A DNA stretch of 64,000 nt, taken from Streptomyces pyxinae. Lineage in GTDB: Bacteria; Actinomycetota; Actinomycetes; Streptomycetales; Streptomycetaceae. The stretch spans positions 62,001-126,000 of the forward strand of contig NZ_JANUGQ010000007.1 in the NCBI RefSeq assembly GCF_024756275.1, given 5' to 3'. The position numbers and the translations under genes are program-made. Numbering within the stretch: the first letter of the stretch is position 1; every line of letters starts with the position of its first letter. The notes below the pieces were generated by a model that saw only the letters and a list, made by a program, of their open reading frames with translations, ran no database searches and was not told the DNA's origin. This document shows positions 53,760 to 62,757 of this stretch, piece after piece.

Positions 53760-55055
53760 ATGGCCGCGGCGGCCGGCGGATACGGCGACATTCTCAGAGC
53801 ACCCCACGCGGCCCGGCTGCTCGCCGGCACCCTGGTGGGCCGGCTGCCCAACGGCACCGCGCCCATCGCCATCGTGCTCTTCACCCGCTCCGAGGGCGGC
53901 AGCTACAGCCTGGCCGGCGCGCTGGCCGCCGTGTACGGCGTCGCCAACGCGCTCGGCCAGCCGCTGCTCGGCCGGGCCGTCGACCTGCGCGGCCAGCCCC
54001 GGGTCCAGCTGCCCGCCGCGCTGGTCTCGGCGGCCGGCATGGCGCTCCTCGCCGTGCTGGGCATCACCCCGGTGGCGCTCGCCTACGCGGCCGTCGCCGT
54101 GGCCGGGCTCTTCACCCCGCCGCTGGAGGGCGGGCTGCGGGCGCTCTGGCCGAGCGTGCTGGGCGCGGAGGACCGGGTGCACCGGGCGTACGCGCTGGAC
54201 GCGGTGGCCCAGGAGATCATGTTCACCGCCGGACCGCTGCTGGTCACCCTGCTGGTCTCGCTCTGGTCCCCGGCCGCCGCGATCCTGGTGATCAACGCGA
54301 TCGGGGTGCTGGGCGCCCTCTCGGTGGTGGTCTCGGAGCCCTCCAGGACCTGGCGGTCCGCGCCCCGGGAGGCCCACTGGCTGGGCGCGCTGCGCTCGCC
54401 CGGACTGCTCGCCCTGCTCGGCTCCTTCTTCTTCGTCGGACTCGCCCTGGGCTCCATCACCGTCGCCGCGCTCGCCTACGCCGAGGACCACGGCGACCAG
54501 TCGGCCTACGGCTGGCTGATGGCCGCCCTGGGCCTCGGCGCGCTGGCCGGCGGGGTGGTCTACGGCGCCCGCCAGTGGGCCGGGGCACCGGAGCGGCGGC
54601 TGCGGGTCCTGACGCTGCTGCTGGCCCTCGGCTATCTGCCGCTGACGCTCACCCCCGGGGTGCCGGCCATGACCGTGCTGGCGGGCGTCTCCGGGGTCTT
54701 CCTGGCGCCGGCCATCGCCTGCGCGTTCATCGTGGTGGACCGGCACGCCCCGCGCGGCACCGTCACCGAGGCGTTCTCCTGGCTGGTCACCACCTTCGGC
54801 GTGGGCGCGGCCGCGGGCACCGCGGTGGCCGGCCCCGCGGTCGAACTGTCCGGCACCGCGGCGAGCTTCGCCGTCCCCGGGGCCGCCGGATTCGCCGCCC
54901 TGCTGGTGCTGCTGGCCACCCGGCGGGCGCTGGCCGCGCCCCCGGGCGCCGGGCGGGGCGCCAGGGGCGCCACTTCGGCCACCGGGGCACCGGCCGGCGA
55001 AAATGATCGCAACGGTGCCGCCGAAGCCGGTTTCAGCACAGGCCATCAGGCGTAA
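53760..55055 (+). CDS. Major facilitator superfamily transporter
   Basis: A 431-residue membrane protein with about 12 hydrophobic segments, first at LLAGTLVGRLPNGTAPIAIVL. The loop GQPLLGRAVDLRGQPR corresponds to the MFS A-motif. The last 45 residues are Gly/Ala-rich and soluble. Substrate unknown. The ATG is chosen for GGAGAGGGGCGGAC. Its stop codon overlaps the probable -10 element of pafA. Confidence 0.9.
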   Translation: MAAAAGGYGDILRAPHAARLLAGTLVGRLPNGTAPIAIVLFTRSEGGSYSLAGALAAVYGVANALGQPLLGRAVDLRGQPRVQLPAALVSAAGMALLAVLGITPVALAYAAVAVAGLFTPPLEGGLRALWPSVLGAEDRVHRAYALDAVAQEIMFTAGPLLVTLLVSLWSPAAAILVINAIGVLGALSVVVSEPSRTWRSAPREAHWLGALRSPGLLALLGSFFFVGLALGSITVAALAYAEDHGDQSAYGWLMAALGLGALAGGVVYGARQWAGAPERRLRVLTLLLALGYLPLTLTPGVPAMTVLAGVSGVFLAPAIACAFIVVDRHAPRGTVTEAFSWLVTTFGVGAAAGTAVAGPAVELSGTAASFAVPGAAGFAALLVLLATRRALAAPPGAGRGARGATSATGAPAGENDRNGAAEAGFSTGHQA

Positions 55056-55064
55056 TGTTCAGTC

Positions 55065-56426
55065 ATGGACCGCCGCATTTTCGGGCTGGAGAACGAGTAC
55101 GGCGTCACGTGCACGTTCAGGGGACAGCGCCGACTGTCACCTGACGAAGTGGCGCGCTACCTCTTCCGCCGTGTCGTGTCATGGGGCCGCAGCAGCAATG
55201 TCTTCCTGCGGAACGGCGCCCGCCTCTACCTCGACGTGGGATCGCATCCGGAATACGCAACGCCCGAATGCGACAACGTGACCGAACTGGTCACCCACGA
55301 CAAGGCCGGCGAGCGGATTCTCGAAGGACTGCTCGTCGACGCCGAACGCCGCCTGCACGAGGAGGGAATCGCGGGCGACGTCTACCTCTTCAAGAACAAC
55401 ACCGACTCGGCGGGGAACTCCTACGGCTGCCACGAGAACTATCTCGTCGCCCGCCACGGGGAGTTCTCCCGGCTCGCGGACATTCTCATTCCCTTCCTCG
55501 TCACCCGGCAGCTGATCTGCGGCGCCGGCAAGGTGCTCCAGACCCCGCGCGGCGCCGTCTACTGCGTCAGCCAGCGGGCCGAGCACATCTGGGAGGGCGT
55601 CAGCTCCGCCACCACCCGCTCGCGGCCCATCATCAACACCCGGGACGAGCCGCACGCGGACGCCGAGCGGTACCGCCGGCTGCATGTCATCGTCGGCGAC
55701 TCCAACATGTCCGAGACGACCATGCTGCTGAAGGTCGGCGCCACCGACCTGGTGCTGCGCATGATCGAGGCCGGCACGGTGATGCGCGACCTGACCCTGG
55801 AGAACCCGATCCGGGCCATCCGCGAGGTCAGCCACGACATCACCGGGCAGCGCAAGGTCCGGCTGGCCAGCGGGCGGGAGGCGTCCGCGCTGGAGGTCCA
55901 GCGGGAGTACTACGAGAAGGCCGCCGACTTCGTCGACCGGCGCGGCATCCGCACCGGCACCGTGGCCCAGGTCCTGGAGCTCTGGGGCCGGGCGCTCGAC
56001 GCCATCGAGGAAGAGGACCTGGACCGGGTCGACACCGAGATCGACTGGGTCATGAAGTACAAGCTCATCGAGCGGTACCGGGCCAAGCACAACATGACGA
56101 TGTCGAACCCCAGGGTCGCGCAGATAGACCTCGCGTACCACGACATCCACCGCCGGCGGGGGCTCTACTACCTGCTGGAGAAGAAGGGGCAGGCCACCCG
56201 GATCTGCAACGACCTGCGGATCTTCGAGGGCAAGTCGGTGCCCCCGCAGACCACCCGGGCCCGGCTGCGCGGCGACTTCATCCGCCGGGCACAGGAGCAG
56301 CGCCGGGACTTCACGGTCGACTGGGTCCATCTGAAGCTGAACGACCAGGCCCAGCGGACGGTGCTCTGCAAGGACCCGTTCCGCTCGGTGGACGACCGGG
56401 TGGAGAAGCTGATCGCCGGCATGTGA
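55065..56426 (+). CDS. pafA: Pup-protein ligase PafA
   Basis: A 453-residue ligase that activates the Pup C-terminal Glu with ATP and joins it to substrate lysines. [16 protein letters not shown] has the metal-binding Glu9; the catalytic Asp57 lies in [38 protein letters not shown] and [11 protein letters not shown] complete the site. It lacks the Dop insert. TAATGT ends six bases before the ATG and there is no ribosome site, so it is probably leaderless, with its promoter in the MFS gene end. Confidence 0.97.
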   Translation: MDRRIFGLENEYGVTCTFRGQRRLSPDEVARYLFRRVVSWGRSSNVFLRNGARLYLDVGSHPEYATPECDNVTELVTHDKAGERILEGLLVDAERRLHEEGIAGDVYLFKNNTDSAGNSYGCHENYLVARHGEFSRLADILIPFLVTRQLICGAGKVLQTPRGAVYCVSQRAEHIWEGVSSATTRSRPIINTRDEPHADAERYRRLHVIVGDSNMSETTMLLKVGATDLVLRMIEAGTVMRDLTLENPIRAIREVSHDITGQRKVRLASGREASALEVQREYYEKAADFVDRRGIRTGTVAQVLELWGRALDAIEEEDLDRVDTEIDWVMKYKLIERYRAKHNMTMSNPRVAQIDLAYHDIHRRRGLYYLLEKKGQATRICNDLRIFEGKSVPPQTTRARLRGDFIRRAQEQRRDFTVDWVHLKLNDQAQRTVLCKDPFRSVDDRVEKLIAGM

Positions 56427-56483
56427 CGAGCCGCCGGCGCTCCCGGGCCGGGCCCGCACCACTGGGTGCGCGCCCGGCCCGGC

Positions 56484-56640
56484 GCCGTACATGGCCTCCG
56501 GTGTCGTCCGCGCCCCCGGCGCCGTACGTGGCCCGCGCGGTGTCGTACGCGCGCCGGTGTCGTCCGCGGCCCGGGGTGCCGCACGGGCCCCCGGGTGTCG
56601 TACGTGTCCCTCGTGCCGTCCATGGCCCCGGGGCGCCGGA
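56484..56640. repeat. Degenerate repeats around GGTGTCGT in the pafA-FKBP gap
   Basis: GGTGTCGT followed by CCG or ACG recurs at about 56500, 56539, 56556 and 56594, spacings near multiples of 19, with interspersed GCCGTAC words. The 363-base gap has no gene; TAGAGT (56743) near its end may be the -10 of the lipoprotein gene. Confidence 0.55.
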
Positions 56641-56789
56641 CGGGCCCGGGGCGCCCGTGCCGGGTCCCGTGCGGCGCGGTCCGGGTGCGCCCGGCGCGGG
56701 CGGTGCCGCCGCACCGTACGGCGTCCGCCGGGGGCCGGGTCGTAGAGTGACCGGCACGGAACGTATCCCCGACCCCCCCGAGGACCACT

Positions 56790-57803
56790 GTGCGACGCCG
56801 ACTTGCCGCCCTGCTCATCGTGCCCGCCCTGTTGCTGACCGCGTGCGGCGGTGAGGACTCCGACGCCAAGAAGGACGACGCCTCCTCCGCGTCACCGGAC
56901 GCGAGTTCGCCCTCGGCGGCGCCCGCGCCCAAGCCCGTGGAGAGCGCCTCGCCGCTGCCCACCGTCACCGGCGACAAGGGCAAGAAGCCGAACATCGCCA
57001 TTCCCCAGGGGAATCCGAGCTCCGCCTTCGTGGTCCGGACGATTTCCGAGGGCGACGGACCGGCCGTCAAGGCCGGCGACCTCGTCCAGGCCGACTACAC
57101 CGTCAAGCTCTGGAAGGGCGGCAAGGAGCTGGGCAGCTCCTACGACCAGGGCGGCGTCCCGCAGGTGATCGACGCCGGGGCCAAGGGGATCATCCCTGCG
57201 TTCGCCGAGGGCGTGAACGGCAAGAAGATCGGCAGCCGGGTGCTGGTCGTCGCCCCGCCCAACGCCGCCTTCGGGGCGGCCGGCCAGCAGCAGCTGGGCG
57301 TCAAGGGCACCGACACGCTCGTCTTCGTCCTGGACATCAAGGGCGTCATGCCGAAGAAGGCCGAGGGCGAGCAGGCCGACATCCCGGCGAACCTGCCGCA
57401 GGTCGACGCCTCCAAGGAGGAGCCGGCCACCATCAAGATCCCCAAGAACGACCCGCCGGCCAAGCTGGTGAGCGATGTGCTGATCGAGGGCAAGGGCCCC
57501 GAGGTCAAGAACGGCCAGATGGTCTACATGCAGTACACCGGGGCCGCCTGGAAGATCAACGAGGGCAAGGCCAAGGCGGAGATCTTCGACTCCTCCTGGA
57601 CCGCGGGCAAGCCGTTCAACACGGCGATCGGCCAGGGCCAGGTCATCGAGGGCTGGGACAAGGGACTGGTCGGCAAGAAGGTCGGCAGCCGGGTGCTGCT
57701 GGTGATCCCGCCGGCCCAGGCGTACAAGGACCAGGACAAGGGCCCGCAGCTGCCGGCCAACTCGACCCTGGTCTTCGTCGTGGACATCATCGGAGCGATG
57801 TAA
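56790..57803 (+). CDS. Exported FKBP-type peptidyl-prolyl isomerase lipoprotein, two FKBP domains
   Basis: A 337-residue lipoprotein. The signal MRRRLAALLIVPALLLTACG has the lipobox LTAC (Cys19), followed by an Asp/Ser/Pro-rich linker to about 70. Two FKBP domains follow: residues about 75-190 (VKAGDLVQADYTVKLWKGGK; GIIPAFAEGV) and 215-337 (VKNGQMVYMQYTGAAW; VIEGWDKGLVGKKVGSRVLL). Only the second keeps the VIEGWDKGL active-site core; the first has substitutions (IIPAFAEGV) and may be a weak isomerase or chaperone. GTG start. Confidence 0.94.
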   Translation: MRRRLAALLIVPALLLTACGGEDSDAKKDDASSASPDASSPSAAPAPKPVESASPLPTVTGDKGKKPNIAIPQGNPSSAFVVRTISEGDGPAVKAGDLVQADYTVKLWKGGKELGSSYDQGGVPQVIDAGAKGIIPAFAEGVNGKKIGSRVLVVAPPNAAFGAAGQQQLGVKGTDTLVFVLDIKGVMPKKAEGEQADIPANLPQVDASKEEPATIKIPKNDPPAKLVSDVLIEGKGPEVKNGQMVYMQYTGAAWKINEGKAKAEIFDSSWTAGKPFNTAIGQGQVIEGWDKGLVGKKVGSRVLLVIPPAQAYKDQDKGPQLPANSTLVFVVDIIGAM

Positions 57804-57891
57804 GACTGTCCCTTTGCTCGCACCCCGAGCGAAGCCCGGCACCGGCGGTGCCGGACAGCGACCACCAGCAGTAAGTACGAGGAGCACAGAC

Positions 57892-58263
57892 GTGAACATC
57901 GACAAGCCCGAGATCGACTTCCCGGGCGGCGAGCCGCCGGCCGACCTGGAGATCAAGGAGATCTGGGAGGGCGACGGCCCGGAGGCCAAGGCCGGCGACT
58001 TCGTGAAGGTTCACTACGTGGGCGTGGCCTTCTCCACCGGTGAGGAGTTCGACGCCTCCTGGAACCGCGGCACCCCGCTCCAGTTCCAGCTCGGTGTCGG
58101 CCAGGTCATCCAGGGCTGGGACAAGGGCGTGCAGGGCATGAAGGTCGGTGGCCGCCGCCAGCTGACCATCCCGCCGCACCTGGCCTACGGCGACCGGGGC
58201 GCGGGCAGCGCCATCGGCCCGGGCGAGACGCTGATCTTCGTCTGCGACCTGGTCGCGGTCTGA
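57892..58263 (+). CDS. Cytosolic FKBP-type peptidyl-prolyl cis-trans isomerase
   Basis: A 123-residue single-domain FKBP. GDFVKVHYVGVAFSTGEEFD, QVIQGWDKGVQGMKVGGRR and IPPHLAYGDRGAGSAI carry the aromatic pocket and catalytic residues. It has no signal peptide. The GTG has GAGGAG upstream. It follows the lipoprotein by 88 bases on the same strand and is closed by a strong terminator. Substrates unknown; general folding or accessory role near the proteasome genes. Confidence 0.95.
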   Translation: MNIDKPEIDFPGGEPPADLEIKEIWEGDGPEAKAGDFVKVHYVGVAFSTGEEFDASWNRGTPLQFQLGVGQVIQGWDKGVQGMKVGGRRQLTIPPHLAYGDRGAGSAIGPGETLIFVCDLVAV

Positions 58264-58320
58264 TCGTCCGACCGGTCGTCCGACCGTTCGTCTGACTGTT
58301 TCCGGCCGGTACCGGCCGGC

Positions 58321-58354
58321 CCGAGGGCCCACGCCTGCGCGCGTGGGCCCTCGG
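58321..58354 (+). terminator. Terminator after the FKBP gene
   Basis: A perfect 14-base-pair stem (CCGAGGGCCCACGC and complement) with a 6-base loop and a short CTTTGG tail. Confidence 0.88.
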
Positions 58355-58507
58355 CTTTGGCCCGGCGACCCCGGAGCGGTACGTTGAGCGGGAAACCCGA
58401 GGGGCCGGAGCCCCGGCGGGACCGAGGGGGCAGGGCCTCCGCCGCGCGCTCCGTCACCGGACCGGCGGCGGGGTCCGCGAGAACCAGAGAAGGGGCGCGG
58501 GGCGTCG

Positions 58508-59464
58508 ATGGCCATTGCCAAGGCGGAGCGGCTGATGAACCTGGCGCTGTGTCTGCTGGGCACGCGCCGTCCGCTCAGCAAGCGGGAACTGCGCGGCTCC
58601 ATCGAGGCGTACCTGGAGGCCGGTTCCGACGACTCCTTCAACCGGATGTTCGAGCGGGACAAGGACGACCTCCGCGAACTGGGCCTGGTCATCGAGACCG
58701 TGGAGAGCCTCGACGGCGAGATCGGCTACCTGGCCCGCCGGGACTCCAACCGGCTGCCGCCCATCCAGTTCGACGCCGAGGAGGCCGCCGCCCTCGGCCT
58801 GGCGGCCAAGGTCTGGCAGCAGGCCCGGCTCGCCGGCGCCGCCAGCGGGGCCCTCCAGAAGCTCCGGGCGGCCGGCATGCCCGAGGCCGAGGAGGCGTAC
58901 GAGACCCCGCACAGCGCCCTGGAACCGCGCATCCCCGTCCACGAGGCCGCCTTCGAGCCGCTGATGCTCGCCTGCCGCGACCGGCGGCCGGTCGTCTTCG
59001 ACTACCGCAAGTCCAACGCCGCCCGCGCCGAGACCCGCCAGGTCGAGCCGTGGACGCTGGAGTGCTGGCGCGGCCACTGGTACCTGGCCGGCTGGGACCG
59101 GGACCGGGGCGCCGGGCGGGTCTTCCGGATCTCCCGGATCACCGGCCGGGTCCGCTCCCGGGCCGGTGCCTTCACCGCGCCCGTGCCGGACGCCTCCACC
59201 GTGCGCGAGACCGTGGAGCGCTGGGCCGGCGAGACCGCCACCCGCTCCGCGCGGATCCGGCTGCGCACCGGCTGCGGCTATCCGCTGCGGGCCCGCGCCC
59301 TCGCGGTGCGGGAGGCCGGTGACGGCTGGGACGAGCTGGAGATCCCGTACGGCCACGGGCTGGACGCCTGGCTGGTCGAGTTCGGGCCGGACGTGGTGGT
59401 ACTGGAACCCGCGGACCTGCGGGCCGACGTGGTGGACCGGCTGCGCGCCGTGGCCAAGGGCTGA
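58508..59464 (+). CDS. pafB: WYL-domain regulator PafB
   Basis: A 318-residue transcription factor: N-terminal winged helix (AKAERLMNLALCLLGTRRPL; KRELRGSIEAY) and C-terminal WYL domain (RQVEPWTLECWRGHWYLAGWD, then FRISRITGRV). With PafC it activates the RecA-independent DNA-damage response in mycobacteria. Gene order pafA-FKBP-FKBP-pafB-pafC differs from the contiguous pafABC of mycobacteria. ATG start with GGGGCGTCG. 16 bases separate it from pafC. Confidence 0.94.
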   Translation: MAIAKAERLMNLALCLLGTRRPLSKRELRGSIEAYLEAGSDDSFNRMFERDKDDLRELGLVIETVESLDGEIGYLARRDSNRLPPIQFDAEEAAALGLAAKVWQQARLAGAASGALQKLRAAGMPEAEEAYETPHSALEPRIPVHEAAFEPLMLACRDRRPVVFDYRKSNAARAETRQVEPWTLECWRGHWYLAGWDRDRGAGRVFRISRITGRVRSRAGAFTAPVPDASTVRETVERWAGETATRSARIRLRTGCGYPLRARALAVREAGDGWDELEIPYGHGLDAWLVEFGPDVVVLEPADLRADVVDRLRAVAKG

Positions 59465-59480
59465 GGGAGAACGACCGACG

Positions 59481-60434
59481 ATGGCCACCAACGCGATCGA
59501 CCAGACCCGGCGGATGCTCTCCCTGGTCACCTATCTCCGCGAGCGCCCCGGCGCCCATGTCGCGGACGTCGCCCGGGCCTTCGGGATCAGCGAGGACGAG
59601 CTGATCTCGGACCTCGACGTGCTCCCCATGTGCGGCACCAGCTTCCGCGGCGGCGACCTGCTCGACATCGACACCGACGGCGACCGGATCTGGTGGCACA
59701 ACCCGGACGACGTGGCCGAGCCGCTGCGCCTCGCCGCCGACGAGGCCACCGCCCTGCTGGTGGCCGCGCGGGCCGTCGCCACCCTGCCCGGACTGCGCGA
59801 GGGCGACCGGGCCGCGCTGCTGCGGGCCACCGCCAAGCTGGAGGCGGCGGCGGGCGAGGCGGCCGGCGCCAGCTCCCGGCTCTCGGTCACCTTCGAGAGC
59901 GAGGGCGGGGTCTTCGCCGAGGTCGACCGGGCGATCTCGGAGCGCCGCAGGCTCTGGCTCCGCTACTACTCGCCCGCCCGGGACGAGCTCACCGAGCGGG
60001 TGGTGGATCCGATCCGGCTCTTCGCCGTCGGCCACACCTATATGGAGGCCTGGTGCCGGCTCTCCGAGGCGCGCCGCACCTTCCGGCTCGACCGGGTGGC
60101 CGAGATCCGGCTGCTCGACGAGCCCTCAGCGCCGCCCGAGATCGAGCTCCGCGACCTCTCCGCCGGTCTGGTCCAGCCGTCCGCCGACGACCCCGAGGTG
60201 GTGGTCGAGGTGGGTCCCGGTGGCCGCTGGGTGGCCGAGTACTACCCGCACGACCGCGCCGACGAGCTGCCCGACGGGGGGCTGCGGATCACCCTGCGCA
60301 CCCCGGACCCGGCCTCGCTCCGCCGGCTGGCGCTCCGGCTGGGCCGGGACGGCCGGATCACCGCCCCCGCGGAGCTGGCCGGCAGCGCGCGGCGGGCCGC
60401 CGCCGAGGCACTGGCCGCCTACGACGGGGAGTGA
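59481..60434 (+). CDS. pafC: WYL-domain regulator PafC
   Basis: A 317-residue partner of PafB. HTH (RMLSLVTYLRERPGAHVADV; RAFGISEDELISDLDVL) and WYL-type core (ERRRLWLRYYSPARDELTER; VGHTYMEAWCRLSEARRTFR) with partly altered WYL residues, as usual for PafC. The two act as a heterodimer. ATG start with GAGGGAGAACGACCG. A tiny zinc-ribbon gene starts seven bases after the stop. Confidence 0.94.
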   Translation: MATNAIDQTRRMLSLVTYLRERPGAHVADVARAFGISEDELISDLDVLPMCGTSFRGGDLLDIDTDGDRIWWHNPDDVAEPLRLAADEATALLVAARAVATLPGLREGDRAALLRATAKLEAAAGEAAGASSRLSVTFESEGGVFAEVDRAISERRRLWLRYYSPARDELTERVVDPIRLFAVGHTYMEAWCRLSEARRTFRLDRVAEIRLLDEPSAPPEIELRDLSAGLVQPSADDPEVVVEVGPGGRWVAEYYPHDRADELPDGGLRITLRTPDPASLRRLALRLGRDGRITAPAELAGSARRAAAEALAAYDGE

Positions 60435-60441
60435 ACCGGTC

Positions 60442-60693
60442 ATGAACGATCTCGCCGCCCCGCCCGCACCGGCGCCGGTCGTCTTCAAGGCGGCCTGCCC
60501 GGAGTGCCGGGCCCGCTTCGAGCTCGCCGCCGGTTCACTGCGGCTCGCCATCGGCGCCAGCCGCCGTACCACCTTCTACTCGTTCACCTGCCCCGCCTGC
60601 GGCTGCGCGGTGCGCAAGCCGGCAGGGGAGCGCATCGTGGAACTCCTCACCGGCGGCGGGGTGCGTACGCTGCGCCTGCACTCCACCGTCTGA
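60442..60693 (+). CDS. Small zinc-ribbon-like protein
   Basis: An 83-residue protein with two CPxC knuckles ([18 protein letters not shown] and [14 protein letters not shown]), spacing suitable for one zinc ion. No known family. It is nearly contiguous with pafC and probably in the same operon. Reading starts at ATG (CCGGT before it); translation may be coupled to the pafC stop. It may modulate DNA binding or transcription, but that is inference. Confidence 0.78.
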   Translation: MNDLAAPPAPAPVVFKAACPECRARFELAAGSLRLAIGASRRTTFYSFTCPACGCAVRKPAGERIVELLTGGGVRTLRLHSTV

Positions 60694-60750
60694 CGCGCCC
60701 CGGCGCCCGCCCCGAAGCCCACCGCCCGACGAACCCCCTAGGCCCCGCCC

Positions 60751-60948
60751 ATGTTCTGGCCCATGCTCGCCGTCGCCCTCGGCTTCCTCGGTATCGCCGT
60801 CCTCGGCGTCCTCGGCATCCGGGTGTTCATCGAGGCCCAGCGGCTCGGCCGCCAGGTCGCCGCCACCACGGACCGGATCAACCGGGCCTCCGGAGACCTG
60901 GAGCGGGCCGCCGCCGACCTCGCCCGCACCGGGCGGGACCTGCGCTGA
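60751..60948 (+). CDS. Small single-pass membrane protein (DUF948-like)
   Basis: A 65-residue protein. Residues 1-25 ([20 protein letters not shown]) form one transmembrane helix, followed by an amphipathic coiled coil ([35 protein letters not shown]). It resembles the N-terminal part of DUF948 proteins. Function unknown. Located between pafC and tatA; ATG start without an obvious ribosome site, perhaps dependent on upstream translation. Confidence 0.7.
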   Translation: MFWPMLAVALGFLGIAVLGVLGIRVFIEAQRLGRQVAATTDRINRASGDLERAAADLARTGRDLR

Positions 60949-61307
60949 GGCGCCGCGCCGGGGCCGGTGCAGGGCCCGGCCGGTGCCGCGGCTGTTTCCG
61001 TATGCGGGCCGGGCCGGGGGCGTACGCCTTCCGGCCGGTTCCACGGGTGGTTTCCGGCCGGTTTTCCCGCTGTTCCGGCCGTGTCCGCCGCGGTGGCGGA
61101 ACCCGCCCGGGGCCGCCGGAACGGGGACGGTACGCTGCGGGGAGCGGCTTTTGTCCCTCCGGTACGGGTCGCAAACGTAACGATGCACGGGGATTGCCCG
61201 GCGTTTACCACCCCGCGTTACGATCGCATGCAGCACGGAGGCCGGGCGCACGTCCGGTGCAAGGCAAGAGCCCCTCCCCAGCCGCCTCGGTGAGAAGGAA
61301 GACGTAC
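60949..61307. other. 359-base intergenic region before tatA
   Basis: No gene supported. The second half is less GC-rich and contains opposed words CGTAACG (61176-61182) and CGTTACG (61216-61222) with TTTACC between them, a plausible tatA promoter/operator area. A transcript leader of about 80 bases would follow. Confidence 0.45.
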
Positions 61308-61583
61308 ATGATCGCCAACCTGAAGCCCCTTGAGATCGTGCTCATCATCCTGGTGATCCTGCTTCTCTTCGGCGCCAAGAAGCTCCCCGAGATGGCCCGT
61401 TCGCTCGGCAAGTCCGCCCGCATCCTCAAGAGCGAGGCGAAGGCGATGAAGAAGGACGGCGCCGAGTCCGAGACCGCCGCCGACCCGGCCCCGCAGCAGC
61501 CCGCGCCGCGCACCATCCAGGCCGCGCCCGGCGACGTGACCAGCGCCCGCCCGGTCTCCGAGCCGAACACCACCAAGAGCTGA
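61308..61583 (+). CDS. tatA: Sec-independent translocase protein TatA
   Basis: A 91-residue Tat pore component. One N-terminal transmembrane helix ([15 protein letters not shown], 8-22), the hinge FGAKKLPE and an amphipathic helix ([20 protein letters not shown]), then a Pro/Glu/Thr-rich tail. It multimerises to let folded twin-arginine proteins cross the membrane. GAAGGAAGACGTAC lies upstream of the ATG. tatC follows after 43 bases. Confidence 0.96.
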   Translation: MIANLKPLEIVLIILVILLLFGAKKLPEMARSLGKSARILKSEAKAMKKDGAESETAADPAPQQPAPRTIQAAPGDVTSARPVSEPNTTKS

Positions 61584-61626
61584 CACCCACCCACCGACGG
61601 TTGCCGCACGAGACGAGGGAAGTGGG

Positions 61627-62577
61627 TTGCTCAAGTCTGCCCGCAAGCGGGAGAAGAACGACGAGGGGCGGATGCCGCTCGCCGAGCATCTGCGCGAACT
61701 GCGGAACCGCCTGCTGAAGGCCGTGCTGGCGATCGCGGCCGTCACGATCGTCGCCGCCTTCTTCCAGAAGGACATCTTCGCCTTCCTCATGCGGCCGATC
61801 CTGGACTCGGTCGGCTGCGAGGGCGGGGTGGTCGTCCATGTGAACGGCAAGCCCTGCGCCATTCTCAAGACCGACACCCTGATCTCGCCGTTCACCATCG
61901 CCCTCAAGGTCTCCCTGATGACGGGCGTCCTGGTGGCGACCCCGGTCTGGCTCTACCAGCTGTGGGCCTTCGTCGCCCCCGGTCTGCACAAGCACGAGAA
62001 GCGCTACGCGCACGCCTTCGTCGCGGCGGGGGTGCCGCTCTTCGCGGCCGGCGCCTGGCTGGCGTACGTGATCCTGCCGCAGACGGCCGAGATCATGCTC
62101 AGCTTCACGCCCGCCGACACCCAGAACCAGATCGGGCTCGACGACTACCTGGACCTGATCACCCGCATGGTGATCGTCTTTGGCCTCGCCTTCGAGCTGC
62201 CGCTGCTGCTGATCGCGCTCAATCTGACCGGAGTGCTCAGCGGCAAGCGGATGCTGGGCTGGTGGCGCGGGATGATCGTCGGACTGACCTTCTTCGCCGC
62301 GATCGCGACGCCGGGCGGTGAGCCGCTCTCCATGCTGCTGCTCGCCGGGCCGCTGGCCCTGCTCTACTTCCTCGCCGCCGGTTTCGCGCTCCTCAACGAC
62401 AAGCGGCGCCGGCTGTCCGACCCGGACCGGGAGCTGGACGACGACGAGGCGTCCGAGCTGGACCTCACGCCCGAGCGCATCGGCTCGATCGAGCCCGTCC
62501 AGGGACCGGCGGCCCTGCCCGAGCAGGCGGACGGCCACCATGAGCGCCGGCCGCAGGGTTACGACGACATCACCTGA
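61627..62577 (+). CDS. tatC: Sec-independent translocase protein TatC
   Basis: A 316-residue receptor for twin-arginine signals. Six transmembrane segments; the N-terminal signature MPLAEHLRELRNRLLK and the conserved Glu in the first periplasmic loop region FVAPGLHKHEKRYA are present. The C-terminus has an acidic tail (DRELDDDEASELDL) typical of actinobacteria. The TTG start has GAGGGAAGTGGG before it; the next in-frame ATG would remove the basic N-terminus only. Operon with tatA. Confidence 0.95.
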   Translation: MLKSARKREKNDEGRMPLAEHLRELRNRLLKAVLAIAAVTIVAAFFQKDIFAFLMRPILDSVGCEGGVVVHVNGKPCAILKTDTLISPFTIALKVSLMTGVLVATPVWLYQLWAFVAPGLHKHEKRYAHAFVAAGVPLFAAGAWLAYVILPQTAEIMLSFTPADTQNQIGLDDYLDLITRMVIVFGLAFELPLLLIALNLTGVLSGKRMLGWWRGMIVGLTFFAAIATPGGEPLSMLLLAGPLALLYFLAAGFALLNDKRRRLSDPDRELDDDEASELDLTPERIGSIEPVQGPAALPEQADGHHERRPQGYDDIT

Positions 62578-62601
62578 CGGCCGTACCCGACGGAGCGGTG
62601 A

Positions 62602-62633
62602 CCCGGATCGTCCGGCCGGTCGGACGATCCGGG
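62602..62633 (+). terminator. Terminator after tatC
   Basis: A perfect 13-base-pair stem (CCCGGATCGTCCG and complement) around the loop GCCGGT, 25 bases after tatC. Confidence 0.85.
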
Positions 62634-62757
62634 TGAGACGATCCGGGCGGCGAGGCCCCCGGCCGGTGGATCGGGGGCGTGAGGGCCCGGCCGGTGGGGC
62701 GGGGGCGCCGTAAAGATCGGCCTGCTGTCGGTGGGGGCGGGTAGGCTCGGGAACGAG

